Position numbers and translations under genes: made by a program. Below are positions 23,082-31,095 of a stretch of DNA of 64,000 nt, in pieces. A model generated the notes under the pieces. It searched no databases and was not told where the DNA came from. It saw nothing but the letters and a program-made list of their open reading frames with translations. Positions within the stretch are counted from its first letter, which is position 1. Each line of letters opens with the position of its first letter. Origin of the DNA: Sphingopyxis sp. PAMC25046 (GTDB taxonomy: Bacteria; Pseudomonadota; Alphaproteobacteria; Sphingomonadales; Sphingomonadaceae); NCBI RefSeq assembly GCF_004795895.1, contig NZ_CP039250.1, positions 1,922,001 to 1,986,000 on the forward strand, given 5' to 3'.

Positions 23082-24899
23082 CTAGGCCGGAAATGCCGCG
23101 AGGACGCGGCGTTCGAGCACCGCGAGCGGGATGCGCCCGGCGCCGAGCACGACATCGTGGAACTGCTTGATGTCATAGCCGGGGCGCTTCGACACCGCGT
23201 CGCGCGCGCGGCTGATCGCGATCTGCCCGACCTTGTACGAACAGGCCTGCCCCGGATAAACGATATAGCGGTCGATCTCGGTGCGCGACGCGCTCGGCGA
23301 GTTCGACGAATTTTCAACCATATAATCGATCGCCTGCTCGCGGCTCCACCCCATCGAATGAAGGCCGGTGTCGACGACGAGGCGCGACGCACGAAAGGCG
23401 TAGGAAGCGAGATAGCCAATCTTGCCGAGCGGATCGTCGTCATACATCCCAAGCTCGTCGGCGACCTGTTCGGCGTAAAGGCCCCAACCTTCGCCATAAG
23501 CGGTGACCGACGCCGCCTGGCGATAGAGCGGCAGTTCGCTGTCCTCGAACTTCAATGCCCCTTCGAACAAATGTCCCGGCGCGCCTTCATGATAGGCGAG
23601 GGTGGGGAGGGTGTAGCGCGGCCATTCGGCGGTATCGCGCAGGTTGATGAAGAAGATGCCCGGGCGCGAACCGTCGGGGGTTCCAGCCTGCGCCGAGCCG
23701 CCCGGCGCGCCGATTTCGATCTCGGGCGGGACGCGGCGGATTTCATAGGGCGCTTTCGGCATACGGCTGAACACCTGCGGCAGGCGGCCACGAACCTTGC
23801 CGAGCAGCCCGTTCAGATAGGCGAGCATTTCGGCGCGGCCCGAATCGTCGTTGGCAAAAAGCTGCCCCTCGGCCTTACCCAGCGCGTTCAGGCGGTCGCG
23901 GATGCTGCCCTTCGTATAACCTTGCGCCTTGAGCAGTTCGTCCATCCGCGAGGTCAGATCGGCGACTTGCTCGCGGCCGATGCGGTGGATTTCGGCGGCG
24001 TCGAGGCTGGTCGTCGTATGCTGCGCGAGCGTCGCGGCATAATAGGCCTCGCCATCGGGCAGGCGCGCGACGCCGGCGTCGGTGCCTGCGAGCGAGAGCA
24101 GCGCGGTTAGCGCGTCGATCTGACGGGTGAGCGCGGCGCGGATCGGGCCTGCGAAGACCGCGGCGGCGCGCTCGCCATAGCCCGAAAGGCCGATCGCCGT
24201 GCTGCGCTTCGCGATCGAGGCGACGAGCGTCTTGTCCGCGACCTCGCCGTCGCGGAGGCGGGCGAGTTGCTGGAGTGCTTGATCGAGGATGAAGCGCGGC
24301 GCGACGACGCCCATCGCGGCGTTCGCCTTGACGATTTCGGTGTCGGCGTCGAACAGCGCCGGGATCGCCTGCAGCCGTACCATATAGGCGTCGGCGTCGG
24401 CCTTTGTCGCGACGGGGTGCTGGCTGTCGAGGAAGGTGCTGACCCCGGTGTAGAAGCCGCCGAGCTGGGTCACGCCATAGGGGCCGGGCCGGTGCCCGAA
24501 ACCGCCGGTGTGATAGGTGAAGCGGGCGAGCCGCTGGCGCGCCACAAGGTCAAATTCGGCGCTGTCGTGCGCGATCCGCGCCGCGTCGCCAAGCGTTTCG
24601 GGCTTGATCGCGCGGACCGCGGCGAGGTCGCGATCGATCTGGCGGTTACGTGCCGTGCGCGCGGCGGGCGACCAGTCTGGAAACTCTGCCCGGAGCGCGG
24701 CACGGGCGCCGGTATCAATACCGAGCGAAGTGGCGCGCGTCGGCTCGTCGCGCAGCCCCTGCTCGAATTGCGCGGAGAGCAGCGCGTCGAGGCGCACGTC
24801 GGCGCTTGCTTCGGCCGCCGCGGGGCGAGCGAGGCCGGCGACGGCAAGACCGCCCATCGCGGCAAGGACGGTCCGTCGATCGGGCACGGTGTCGGTCAT
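23082..24899 (-). CDS. DUF885-family protein, probable exported metallopeptidase-like hydrolase
   Basis: The 605-residue protein starts with a Tat-like signal (DRRTVLAAMGGLAVAGLARPAAA). It has the DUF885 landmarks: FTYHTGGFGHRPGPYGVTQ in the N-terminal half, LAYHEGAPGH (the histidine/glutamate block thought to bind metal) near residue 430 and AYGEGWGLYAEQVADELG after it. GAGGGAGA precedes the ATG. The family is common and multi-copy in sphingomonads and has no firm substrate; peptidase-like activity is inferred from the HE-x4-H pattern. Confidence 0.88.
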   Translation of the reverse strand: MTDTVPDRRTVLAAMGGLAVAGLARPAAAEASADVRLDALLSAQFEQGLRDEPTRATSLGIDTGARAALRAEFPDWSPAARTARNRQIDRDLAAVRAIKPETLGDAARIAHDSAEFDLVARQRLARFTYHTGGFGHRPGPYGVTQLGGFYTGVSTFLDSQHPVATKADADAYMVRLQAIPALFDADTEIVKANAAMGVVAPRFILDQALQQLARLRDGEVADKTLVASIAKRSTAIGLSGYGERAAAVFAGPIRAALTRQIDALTALLSLAGTDAGVARLPDGEAYYAATLAQHTTTSLDAAEIHRIGREQVADLTSRMDELLKAQGYTKGSIRDRLNALGKAEGQLFANDDSGRAEMLAYLNGLLGKVRGRLPQVFSRMPKAPYEIRRVPPEIEIGAPGGSAQAGTPDGSRPGIFFINLRDTAEWPRYTLPTLAYHEGAPGHLFEGALKFEDSELPLYRQAASVTAYGEGWGLYAEQVADELGMYDDDPLGKIGYLASYAFRASRLVVDTGLHSMGWSREQAIDYMVENSSNSPSASRTEIDRYIVYPGQACSYKVGQIAISRARDAVSKRPGYDIKQFHDVVLGAGRIPLAVLERRVLAAFPA

Positions 24900-25112
24900 G
24901 CGAGTCTCCCTCTTGTCAGGCGACGGGAGCGTAGAGATACGAGGTTGCCGCCGCAACATGCTGACGCGATTGCGAAACTTTTCGTTACTTCGACATAGCC
25001 GCCGCCGGTCCATCCGTCCGACTTCCGCGACGAATGGCCTCTGGGCGCGGATCAATGGCGGCCGCTCGGTCGTTACTTGGGGGTAGGGACATGTCCAGCG
25101 ACGGAGAATGAG

Positions 25113-25343
25113 ATGAATATTTTCAAGAAGACGGCGATATCTTTTGCGGCCCTGTCGGTCGTGGCGGCCCCGGTCGCGGCGTCGGCCGCAGCGAGCGCCC
25201 CGCGCGCGGCTTCGGCCGTCGAGGGCGCGAGCGAGCTCGAGGGCAATTCGAGTTGGATCATCGGTCTGGTCGGCCTGCTGGTCGGCGTTGGCGCGATCAT
25301 CCTCGTCGCCGATAATGACGAGGATTCGCCTGTCAGTCCCTGA
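25113..25343 (+). CDS. Small secreted or membrane-anchored protein, unknown function
   Basis: The 76-residue protein has a signal peptide (TAISFAALSVVAAPVAASA), a short linker and one hydrophobic segment (SWIIGLVGLLVGVGAIILVA) followed by an acidic tail DNDEDSP. GGAGAATGAG precedes the ATG. Proteins of this layout occur in many sphingomonads without known function. It is a single gene ended by hairpins. Confidence 0.75.
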   Translation: MNIFKKTAISFAALSVVAAPVAASAAASAPRAASAVEGASELEGNSSWIIGLVGLLVGVGAIILVADNDEDSPVSP

Positions 25344-25347
25344 CAGG
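25329..25347 (+). terminator. Hairpin over the stop codon of the small protein gene
   Basis: CCTGTCA and TGACAGG form a perfect 7-bp stem with a 5-base loop, overlapping the TGA stop. A second, imperfect GC-rich hairpin follows at about 25370-25395, before CTCCTTCTGCTT. Confidence 0.5.
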
Positions 25348-25433
25348 TCCTGAATTGAGCATAGGTCGGGGCCGGTCGCGCTTGGCGCGGCCGGCTCCTT
25401 CTGCTTGCGCCCCCATGAACGGCGCGCCCGTTC

Positions 25434-25453
25434 TGCGACATTTTGCGACATTT
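25434..25453 (+). promoter_or_regulatory. Perfect 10-base tandem repeat, candidate response-regulator operator
   Basis: TGCGACATTT occurs twice in direct tandem, one helical turn apart, about 100 bases before the EF-hand gene and upstream of the response regulator. OmpR/PhoP-type regulators bind such head-to-tail repeats. Autoregulation of this locus is therefore plausible. Confidence 0.5.
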
Positions 25454-25550
25454 TTTCGGTCATCCGGCACCCGGCTGGGACAAATCGCTCCTAAAACGGC
25501 TTCATCGGGACCCGGCTCTCCCCGCAAGGTCCCTCGAAGGAGTTCGTTAG

Positions 25551-26144
25551 ATGAACAGGAAAATCACTCTTTTGACGCTGGGCGCGGCCCTGATCGCCGT
25601 GCCCGTCCTCGCTGCCCCCGGCGGTGATCGGAACGCGACGCAGACCCGCGCCGAGGTGCAGACCAAGGCGGCGGAAATGTTCGCCAAGCTCGATGCCAAC
25701 AAGGACGGCAAGCTCGACACCGCCGATCGCGCCGCCAAGCGCGCCGAGCGCCAGGCGAAGATGTTCGCCAAGCTCGACGCCGACGGCAATGGCAGCATCA
25801 GCAAGGCCGAATGGGATCAGCATGGCGCCGACCGCGCGGCCAAGCGCGATGAAAGGCGCGCCGAGGCCGGCGAGGCCGGAAAGGGCAAGCGCCACGGCAT
25901 GCGCGGCCATCACGGAAAGCGTGGCGGTCACCATGGCATGATGATGGGCAAGGCCGACACCGACGGCGACAAGGCGATCAGCCAGGCCGAATTCCAGACC
26001 GCGGCGCTCGCCCGCTTCGACGCCGCCGACGCGAACAAGGACGGTCAGGTGACGCCCGAGGAACGCAAAGCGCAGCGCGAGGCGTGGAAAGCCAAGGCTG
26101 GCGAATGGCGTGCCAAGCGCGGCGCGGCTCCGACCGGCGAATAA
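25551..26144 (+). CDS. Exported EF-hand calcium-binding protein
   Basis: The 197-residue protein has a signal peptide (LLTLGAALIAVPVLAAPGG) and four EF-hand-like loops: DANKDGKLDTAD, DADGNGSISKAE, DTDGDKAISQAE and DANKDGQVTPEE. The first, second and fourth are near-canonical; the third has Lys where a Gly is usual. Between loops two and three lies a His/Lys/Gly-rich linker (KRHGMRGHHGKRGGHHGM) that could bind other metals. GAAGGAGTTCGTTAG precedes the ATG. It lies 134 bases ahead of the two-component genes on the same strand, as in several calcium- or metal-responsive loci. Confidence 0.9.
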   Translation: MNRKITLLTLGAALIAVPVLAAPGGDRNATQTRAEVQTKAAEMFAKLDANKDGKLDTADRAAKRAERQAKMFAKLDADGNGSISKAEWDQHGADRAAKRDERRAEAGEAGKGKRHGMRGHHGKRGGHHGMMMGKADTDGDKAISQAEFQTAALARFDAADANKDGQVTPEERKAQREAWKAKAGEWRAKRGAAPTGE

Positions 26145-26226
26145 GCGATTTGGCAGGGGCCTTTTGGTAACGACAGGCCATCCCCCTCCCGGCATTGCCT
26201 TTGCCGCCGGTCCCTGCCAGCTATCG

Positions 26227-26252
26227 CCCACCGGTCCTCGCGGGCCGGTGGG
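26227..26252 (+). terminator. Hairpin between the EF-hand gene and the response regulator
   Basis: CCCACCGG and CCGGTGGG form a perfect 8-bp stem with a 10-base loop. No T-tract follows, so it may reduce rather than end transcription into the regulator genes. Confidence 0.4.
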
Positions 26253-26277
26253 CGAACTAGCATTTGACGGAAAAACG

Positions 26278-27012
26278 ATGAACGATAGCGATACGCCGCG
26301 CATCCTGCTGATCGACGACGAACCGTCGATCCGCGAACCGCTCGCCGAATATCTGACCGCGCAGGGCTATATCGTCGTCGACGCGGCGAGCGCCGCCGAG
26401 GCACGCTCGGTGCTGCGCGCGCAGACCGTCGATCTCGTGGTGAGCGACATCATGATGCCCGGCGAGGACGGCTTGTCGCTGACCCGCCATTTGCGCGAGA
26501 CGAGCAGCATTCCCGTCATCCTGCTGACCGCGCGCGCCGAGGATACCGAACGCATCATCGGGCTCGAGATCGGCGCCGACGATTATGTCGTCAAACCTTT
26601 CAACCCGCGCGAACTGGTCGCGCGCATCCGCACCGTGCTGCGCCGGACGCAGGCGGGCGGCCGCGCGCTCGACAGCAACGGCACCAGCTATGCTTTCGGG
26701 CCCTGGGTGCTGCGCGAGGTCGAGCGCGTGCTCGTCGACGAAGCGGGCGAGGAAGTCGCGCTGTCGTCGGGCGAATATCATCTGCTCCACGCGCTGGTCC
26801 GCCATCCGCGGCAGGTGATGAGCCGCGACCGGCTGCTCGACCTCGTTCGTGGGCGCGAGGCCGACATTTTCGACCGCGCGATCGACAATCTGGTCAGCCG
26901 GCTGCGCAAGAAGATCGAAATCGACGCCGCGCATCCGCAGATCGTCAAGACCGTGTGGGGCGGCGGCTATACGCTCGCCTGCGAGGTCAAGCGCATGGGG
27001 CCCGCCACATGA
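26278..27012 (+). CDS. OmpR-family response regulator
   Basis: The 244-residue protein has a receiver domain (about 8-122) with the acidic pair in IDDEPS, the phosphoacceptor Asp in VVSDIMMPGEDG, Thr in LLTARA and Lys in DDYVVKPFNP. A winged-helix output domain (about 145-238) ends with RKKIEIDAAHPQIVKTVWGGGY. The ATG at MNDSDTPRIL was chosen because GGAAAAACG precedes it and the receiver starts at once. It overlaps the kinase gene by ATGA. Confidence 0.96.
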   Translation: MNDSDTPRILLIDDEPSIREPLAEYLTAQGYIVVDAASAAEARSVLRAQTVDLVVSDIMMPGEDGLSLTRHLRETSSIPVILLTARAEDTERIIGLEIGADDYVVKPFNPRELVARIRTVLRRTQAGGRALDSNGTSYAFGPWVLREVERVLVDEAGEEVALSSGEYHLLHALVRHPRQVMSRDRLLDLVRGREADIFDRAIDNLVSRLRKKIEIDAAHPQIVKTVWGGGYTLACEVKRMGPAT

Positions 27013-28364
27013 AGTTCCGCCTGTGGCCGAGAAGTCTTGTCGGCCAGCTCGTCTTTGCCGTCGCGGTGATGTTGTTCGTCGCGCAGGCGATCAACTTCGC
27101 GCTGCTCGTGCGCGGGCAGAAACAGCAATTTCTGGCGCATGGCGGCGGGATGGCGGTCGCGCGGATCATCGACGCCGTCGAACGCGACCGGCGCGGCGAT
27201 TTTCGGGCGCGCCGCGACGGCGAGCGGCGCGAGCGCAGCGCCAAGCAGGTGATTTCCGACACGCCGATCGCGGTGCCCGTCCGCGCGAAGAGGATGCCCG
27301 AGCTGGCCGAATATGTTTCGGGCCTGCTGCGCGAGGCCGATGTCGAGGTCGGGACGGTCGACGCTTGGGCCTTGCCTGTCCGGTCGCACGGGCCGCGCGC
27401 CGATTTCCCGCGCCGGTCCGGCTTTCCGGGCAGGATCGTCGTCGTCTCGGCAAAGATCGATGGCCGCTATGTCACGGTGCGCAGCAGGATCCAGATCGGC
27501 GGCGACCGGTTGCAGGGTTTTCTTCTGTGGCAGACGCTGTCGCTCTACCTACTTCTGCTCGTCCCTATCATGCTGATCGCGTGGCGCGTCGCACGGCCCT
27601 TGCGCGACCTGACGCGCGCGGCGCGCATAAACCCCGCGCTGCGCGACGCCACGCCGCTCGAAGAGGAGGGACCGTCGGACATGCGCGACCTCATCGCCGC
27701 CTTCAACGCCTATCGCGCGCGGATCGCGACGATGCTGTCCGACAAGGACCGAATGCTCGGCGCCGTCGGACACGACCTGCGCACCCCGCTCGCCAGCCTG
27801 CGCGTGCGCGTCGAGCAGGTCGAGGACGAGGCGCTGCGAGACAAGATGATCGCGAGCATCGAGGAAATGACCGCGATGCTGAGCGACATTTTGGCGCTGG
27901 CGCGCTCGGGCGCGGGGACCGAGGCGCAGGAGCGCATTCCGCTCCGCGAACTGATCGGCGAACTGGCGGCGGACTATCAGGAGCGTGGTCGGGACGTCGC
28001 GATCGCCGACGTCGCCGATGTTTCCGTGCTGGCGCGGCCGATGCTGCTCAAGCGCGCCTTGCGCAATCTGGCGGACAATGCCGTGGCCTATGGCGTGCGG
28101 GCGCGCTTGTCGGTGCGCGTCGAAGGGGAGACGGCGCGGATCGCGGTATCCGACGACGGCCCCGGCCTGACCGACGAGCAGATCCGGACGCTGATCGAGC
28201 CCTTTGCCCGCGGCGAACAGTCGCGCAATCGCGCGACCGGCGGCGCGGGGCTGGGTCTGTCGATCGCGCGCGACATCGCGGAAGGCGAAGGCGGCTCGCT
28301 AACCTTGTCCAACCGTCCCGGCGGCGGGCTCGATGCGGTGATTGCGCTGCCCGTTCAGGCGTAG
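27009..28364 (+). CDS. Sensor histidine kinase
   Basis: The 451-residue membrane protein has a first helix at about 14-34, a periplasmic domain rich in Arg/Asp, a second helix at about 165-185 (TLSLYLLLLVPIMLIAW), a HAMP linker, the HisKA box with VGHDLRTPLASLR and the ATPase domain with N box LRNLADNAVAYG, G1 DDGPGLTDEQ and G2 GGAGLGLSIA. It is the partner of the regulator it overlaps. The upstream exported EF-hand gene hints at a divalent-cation or envelope signal; that is an inference. Its end overlaps the convergent thioesterase gene by 10 bases. Confidence 0.95.
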   Translation: MKFRLWPRSLVGQLVFAVAVMLFVAQAINFALLVRGQKQQFLAHGGGMAVARIIDAVERDRRGDFRARRDGERRERSAKQVISDTPIAVPVRAKRMPELAEYVSGLLREADVEVGTVDAWALPVRSHGPRADFPRRSGFPGRIVVVSAKIDGRYVTVRSRIQIGGDRLQGFLLWQTLSLYLLLLVPIMLIAWRVARPLRDLTRAARINPALRDATPLEEEGPSDMRDLIAAFNAYRARIATMLSDKDRMLGAVGHDLRTPLASLRVRVEQVEDEALRDKMIASIEEMTAMLSDILALARSGAGTEAQERIPLRELIGELAADYQERGRDVAIADVADVSVLARPMLLKRALRNLADNAVAYGVRARLSVRVEGETARIAVSDDGPGLTDEQIRTLIEPFARGEQSRNRATGGAGLGLSIARDIAEGEGGSLTLSNRPGGGLDAVIALPVQA

Positions 28365-29158
28365 ATTGCGATCGCCTGGCTGCCGCTGAGGACCGGTTCG
28401 CCGGCGCGGTTCCACAGCATCATGTCCTGCACCGACAGGCCGTGGCGCGCATAGCCGGTCTTCGCCGAGAGCAGCCACCATCCGTCGTCGGTTTTGGGCG
28501 TCCCGGTGAGCATGTTCACCGTCCAGTTCATCGAACTGATCGGGCCGAACTGGCTGAACAGCGCCATAGCGGCAGGGGGCAGCGCGTCGCCCATCGCGAG
28601 CAGCGCGATGGCGGGATGGCACGCGGGCTCCTCGACGAAGCGCACCCAGGTCAGATATTCGCCGACCTCGCTTTTCCACGCAAAGCGCGGGCCCGTCGTC
28701 GGGCGCATGTCGAAATGGCGCGTAAACGACGGCCGCGCATGATGTTCGGGCACCGGTGCCAGCGCTTCGGGATCGGGCGCATCGGGCATCGCCAGCCGGT
28801 TATGGTCGAGATGGCTTTCCCGGTCGGGCGAGAAGGCGAAGACCGCGGCGGTGCCGAAACCCTGGTCGCTCGAGACGCCGGCGTCGATGAACAACGAGGA
28901 TTTCGACTGGCGCAGCACGCGCGTCTTGACGGTGCAATCGCCGCCGACCGGGCCGACGAAGCTGATTTGTGCATAGCGCAGCGGCGTCTCGGTCGGGTGA
29001 AGCGCCATAGCGCCCGCGAGCGCGACCGCCGAACTGATCCCGCCATAGGCGGTGCGGCCCTGCATCCACCCTTCGTCGATATGCGCCTTCGCCACGCCGT
29101 CTTCGGTGTGGAGGGTGGAGAGAAGGGTGTCGAGGGCGGATGGAGAAGCGGAAGTCAT
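28355..29158 (-). CDS. Acyl-CoA thioesterase, TesB-like double hotdog
   Basis: The 267-residue protein has two hotdog halves: GWMQGRTAYGGISSAVALAGAM in the N-terminal half and FSQFGPISSMNWTVNMLTG in the C-terminal half. These are typical of the thioesterase-like superfamily that includes TesB. It would hydrolyse acyl-CoAs in the cytoplasm. It lies upstream of the enoyl-reductase-like gene's stop on the same strand, with an inverted-repeat hairpin between them, so the two are probably separate units. Confidence 0.85.
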   Translation of the reverse strand: MTSASPSALDTLLSTLHTEDGVAKAHIDEGWMQGRTAYGGISSAVALAGAMALHPTETPLRYAQISFVGPVGGDCTVKTRVLRQSKSSLFIDAGVSSDQGFGTAAVFAFSPDRESHLDHNRLAMPDAPDPEALAPVPEHHARPSFTRHFDMRPTTGPRFAWKSEVGEYLTWVRFVEEPACHPAIALLAMGDALPPAAMALFSQFGPISSMNWTVNMLTGTPKTDDGWWLLSAKTGYARHGLSVQDMMLWNRAGEPVLSGSQAIAIYA

Positions 29159-29188
29159 AATGTCATTTCACCATAAAGCCGGCGTGCC

Positions 29189-29252
29189 CTGAGCTTGTCG
29201 AAGGGCCGCTCTTCTTTTGAAGCATGGAAGAACGGTGCTTCGACAAGCTCAG
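29189..29252. repeat. Inverted repeat (intergenic hairpin element)
   Basis: CTGAGCTTGTCGAAG (29189-29203) and CTTCGACAAGCTCAG (29238-29252) are perfect 15-base inverses 34 bases apart. This sequence type is a dispersed intergenic repeat in many GC-rich proteobacteria. It can form a strong RNA hairpin in either direction, so it may also end transcripts. Confidence 0.75.
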
Positions 29253-29269
29253 CACGAACGGAGCCGAAA

Positions 29270-30439
29270 TTAGTCCTCGATCTGGAACGTCAGGCCCGCA
29301 TTCGCGGTCAGCCGCGCGATCAGCGCATCACCGAGCAGCGCGCCGGGCGTCCACACGCCGCCCGCGCCCTTGTTTTCGAGCAGCGCCATGCCCGTTTCGG
29401 CGAGCATCTTCGACGTCGAGCCATATCCGGGGTCGCGGTCGCCTTGAACGCTCGCTCGGACTGTGGCGCCGTCGGGATATTCGCCGATGAAGAGAATGTC
29501 GTAAAAGCCCTTCTCGCGCTCTTCCTTGCTCGGGCCTTCGCCGGGCTGGAGCGTCGACTCGCCGAACGGATTCGCTTTCGCCATCGCTTCGGCCATTGCC
29601 TTGCCCGCGTCGCCGATCGTCGTCATCACCATCTCGTCGTAAACCAGATCCTCGCCCCACTTGTGGCCGAGCAGGAAATTGGTGCGGTGGACATTCTTGG
29701 TGTTGATCGGTGCCATCACGAAGGGGGCGGTCCAGGTACCCGTCGCGCCGTCATATTCGGGGATCAGCCCGGTCGGCTGCGCGGGGCCCTCGAAGCCCGG
29801 CGTCAGCGCGAAAGAGGATTTGAGCAGCAGTGCGAGCGAGGGCTTTTTGGCGATCGCCTTTAACGTCTCTGTGAGGCTCGCGATCGTGCCACCCGATGCG
29901 CCGCCCGCCATCTTGCGCACGCGGCCTTTCACCCGCGGCGCGGGCTTGCCGTGACGTTTGACAGCCTCGGCTTGCAGGAAGGAGACGCCGAGATCGAAGG
30001 GGATCGAGTCGAAGCCGCAGGAAAAGGTGATGCGCGCGCCCGACGCCTTCGCCGCGGCCTCGTGCTCGTCGATCATCTCGCGCATCCAGCCGGGTTCGCC
30101 GCAGAGGTCGGCATAGGCGGTGCCCGCGCGGACGCAGGCGGCGACGAGTTCGCTGCCGTATAGCTGATAGGGGCCGACGGTGGTCAGCACGACCTTCGTG
30201 CTCGCCGCCATCTTGTCGAGGCTCGCGGGATCGCTCGCATCGGCGACGATCAGCGGGGTCTTTTCGTCGGCGCCGATCAGGTCGCGCACTTCGGCAAGCT
30301 TGTCGAGGCTGCGCCCCGCCATCGCCCATTTCGGCCCGTCCTTGCGGCCCTTGTAATGGTGCGCGAGATATTCGGCGACGAGGCGGCCGGTAAAGCCCGT
30401 CGCGCCGTAGACGACGATGTCGAAATCGCGGGACGCCAT
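29270..30439 (-). CDS. Saccharopine dehydrogenase-like / trans-acting enoyl reductase family protein
   Basis: The 389-residue protein starts DIVVYGATGFTGRLVAEYL, an NAD(P)-binding turn, followed by AGRSLDKL and VVLTTVGPYQLYGSELVAACV, and CGEPGWMREMID then SCGFDSIPFDLG. This set defines the saccharopine dehydrogenase NADP-binding family that includes the mycobacterial trans-acting enoyl reductase. The natural substrate in sphingomonads is unknown and may be a lipid. GGAGGG precedes the ATG. A repeated ACGT motif lies in its promoter. Confidence 0.88.
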   Translation of the reverse strand: MASRDFDIVVYGATGFTGRLVAEYLAHHYKGRKDGPKWAMAGRSLDKLAEVRDLIGADEKTPLIVADASDPASLDKMAASTKVVLTTVGPYQLYGSELVAACVRAGTAYADLCGEPGWMREMIDEHEAAAKASGARITFSCGFDSIPFDLGVSFLQAEAVKRHGKPAPRVKGRVRKMAGGASGGTIASLTETLKAIAKKPSLALLLKSSFALTPGFEGPAQPTGLIPEYDGATGTWTAPFVMAPINTKNVHRTNFLLGHKWGEDLVYDEMVMTTIGDAGKAMAEAMAKANPFGESTLQPGEGPSKEEREKGFYDILFIGEYPDGATVRASVQGDRDPGYGSTSKMLAETGMALLENKGAGGVWTPGALLGDALIARLTANAGLTFQIED

Positions 30440-30453
30440 GGCAAACCCTCCCT

Positions 30454-30468
30454 TTACGTAAACGTTAA
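30454..30468 (-). promoter_or_regulatory. ACGT-TT-ACGT operator-like motif
   Basis: Read leftward, TTAACGTTTACGTAA lies 15-29 bases before the start codon of the enoyl-reductase-like gene. Motifs of this shape are bound by MerR-type regulators of acyl-CoA and branched-chain amino-acid catabolism (LiuR) and by some TetR repressors. The match is from memory and untested. Confidence 0.35.
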
Positions 30469-30511
30469 GTGAAGGCTAGCGCAGACGCACCACGATGCCA
30501 AGCGCGAAGCG

Positions 30512-31024
30512 TCAGCGACGCCAGAAGGGGCGTTTCTCGACCACCACCGGCGCGCCGGCCGCTTCTGCCCGGCCCTCGGCGCGCGCGGCGCGCAGTTCGG
30601 CATCGGTCGCGTGCTGTTGAGCCCGGTGCGTGGCGAGTTCGTCGCGGCGGCGCTGGCGCAGCGCGTCGTAACTCCAACGCGTGTTGCCATAACCGAAGAG
30701 GCAGAGCAGGCCGCCCGCAATCGCGAGATTCTTCATCGCCGCCATCGCCTGCACCGGATCGGTAAACTCGCGGTGGAAAAAGAGGATCGTCAGCAGCACG
30801 AACGCCGCGAGCAGGATCGACCACAGCCGCGTCGCTATGCCGAGCGCGAGGCAGGCACCCGCGATAAGTTCGAACAGTCCGGTCGGGATCGCAAGCCCGC
30901 CGGGCAGCCCCGCGGCGGCGATCATCGCATTGGTGTCGTTGACATGGATCAGCTTGTTGATCCCGGACACGATGAAAATCACGGCGATGAACAGGCGGCC
31001 GAAAAAGACGGCGATCATGGACAT
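30512..31024 (-). CDS. DoxX-family membrane protein
   Basis: The 170-residue protein has four hydrophobic helices in the first 115 residues (RLFIAVIFIVSGINKL is the DoxX start; GLFELIAGACLALGIATRLWSILLAAFVLLT follows) and a charged C-terminal tail of about 50 residues (RQRRRDELATHRAQQH). AGGAGGATAATCC precedes the ATG. DoxX proteins are inner-membrane proteins of uncertain redox or stress function. Confidence 0.88.
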   Translation of the reverse strand: MSMIAVFFGRLFIAVIFIVSGINKLIHVNDTNAMIAAAGLPGGLAIPTGLFELIAGACLALGIATRLWSILLAAFVLLTILFFHREFTDPVQAMAAMKNLAIAGGLLCLFGYGNTRWSYDALRQRRRDELATHRAQQHATDAELRAARAEGRAEAAGAPVVVEKRPFWRR

Positions 31025-31095
31025 GGATTATCCTCCTCTGGCGCGCCCCGGCCGCTTGTGCAGACAGGACGCGCAGCGAAGGCGATGGGTTCCCG

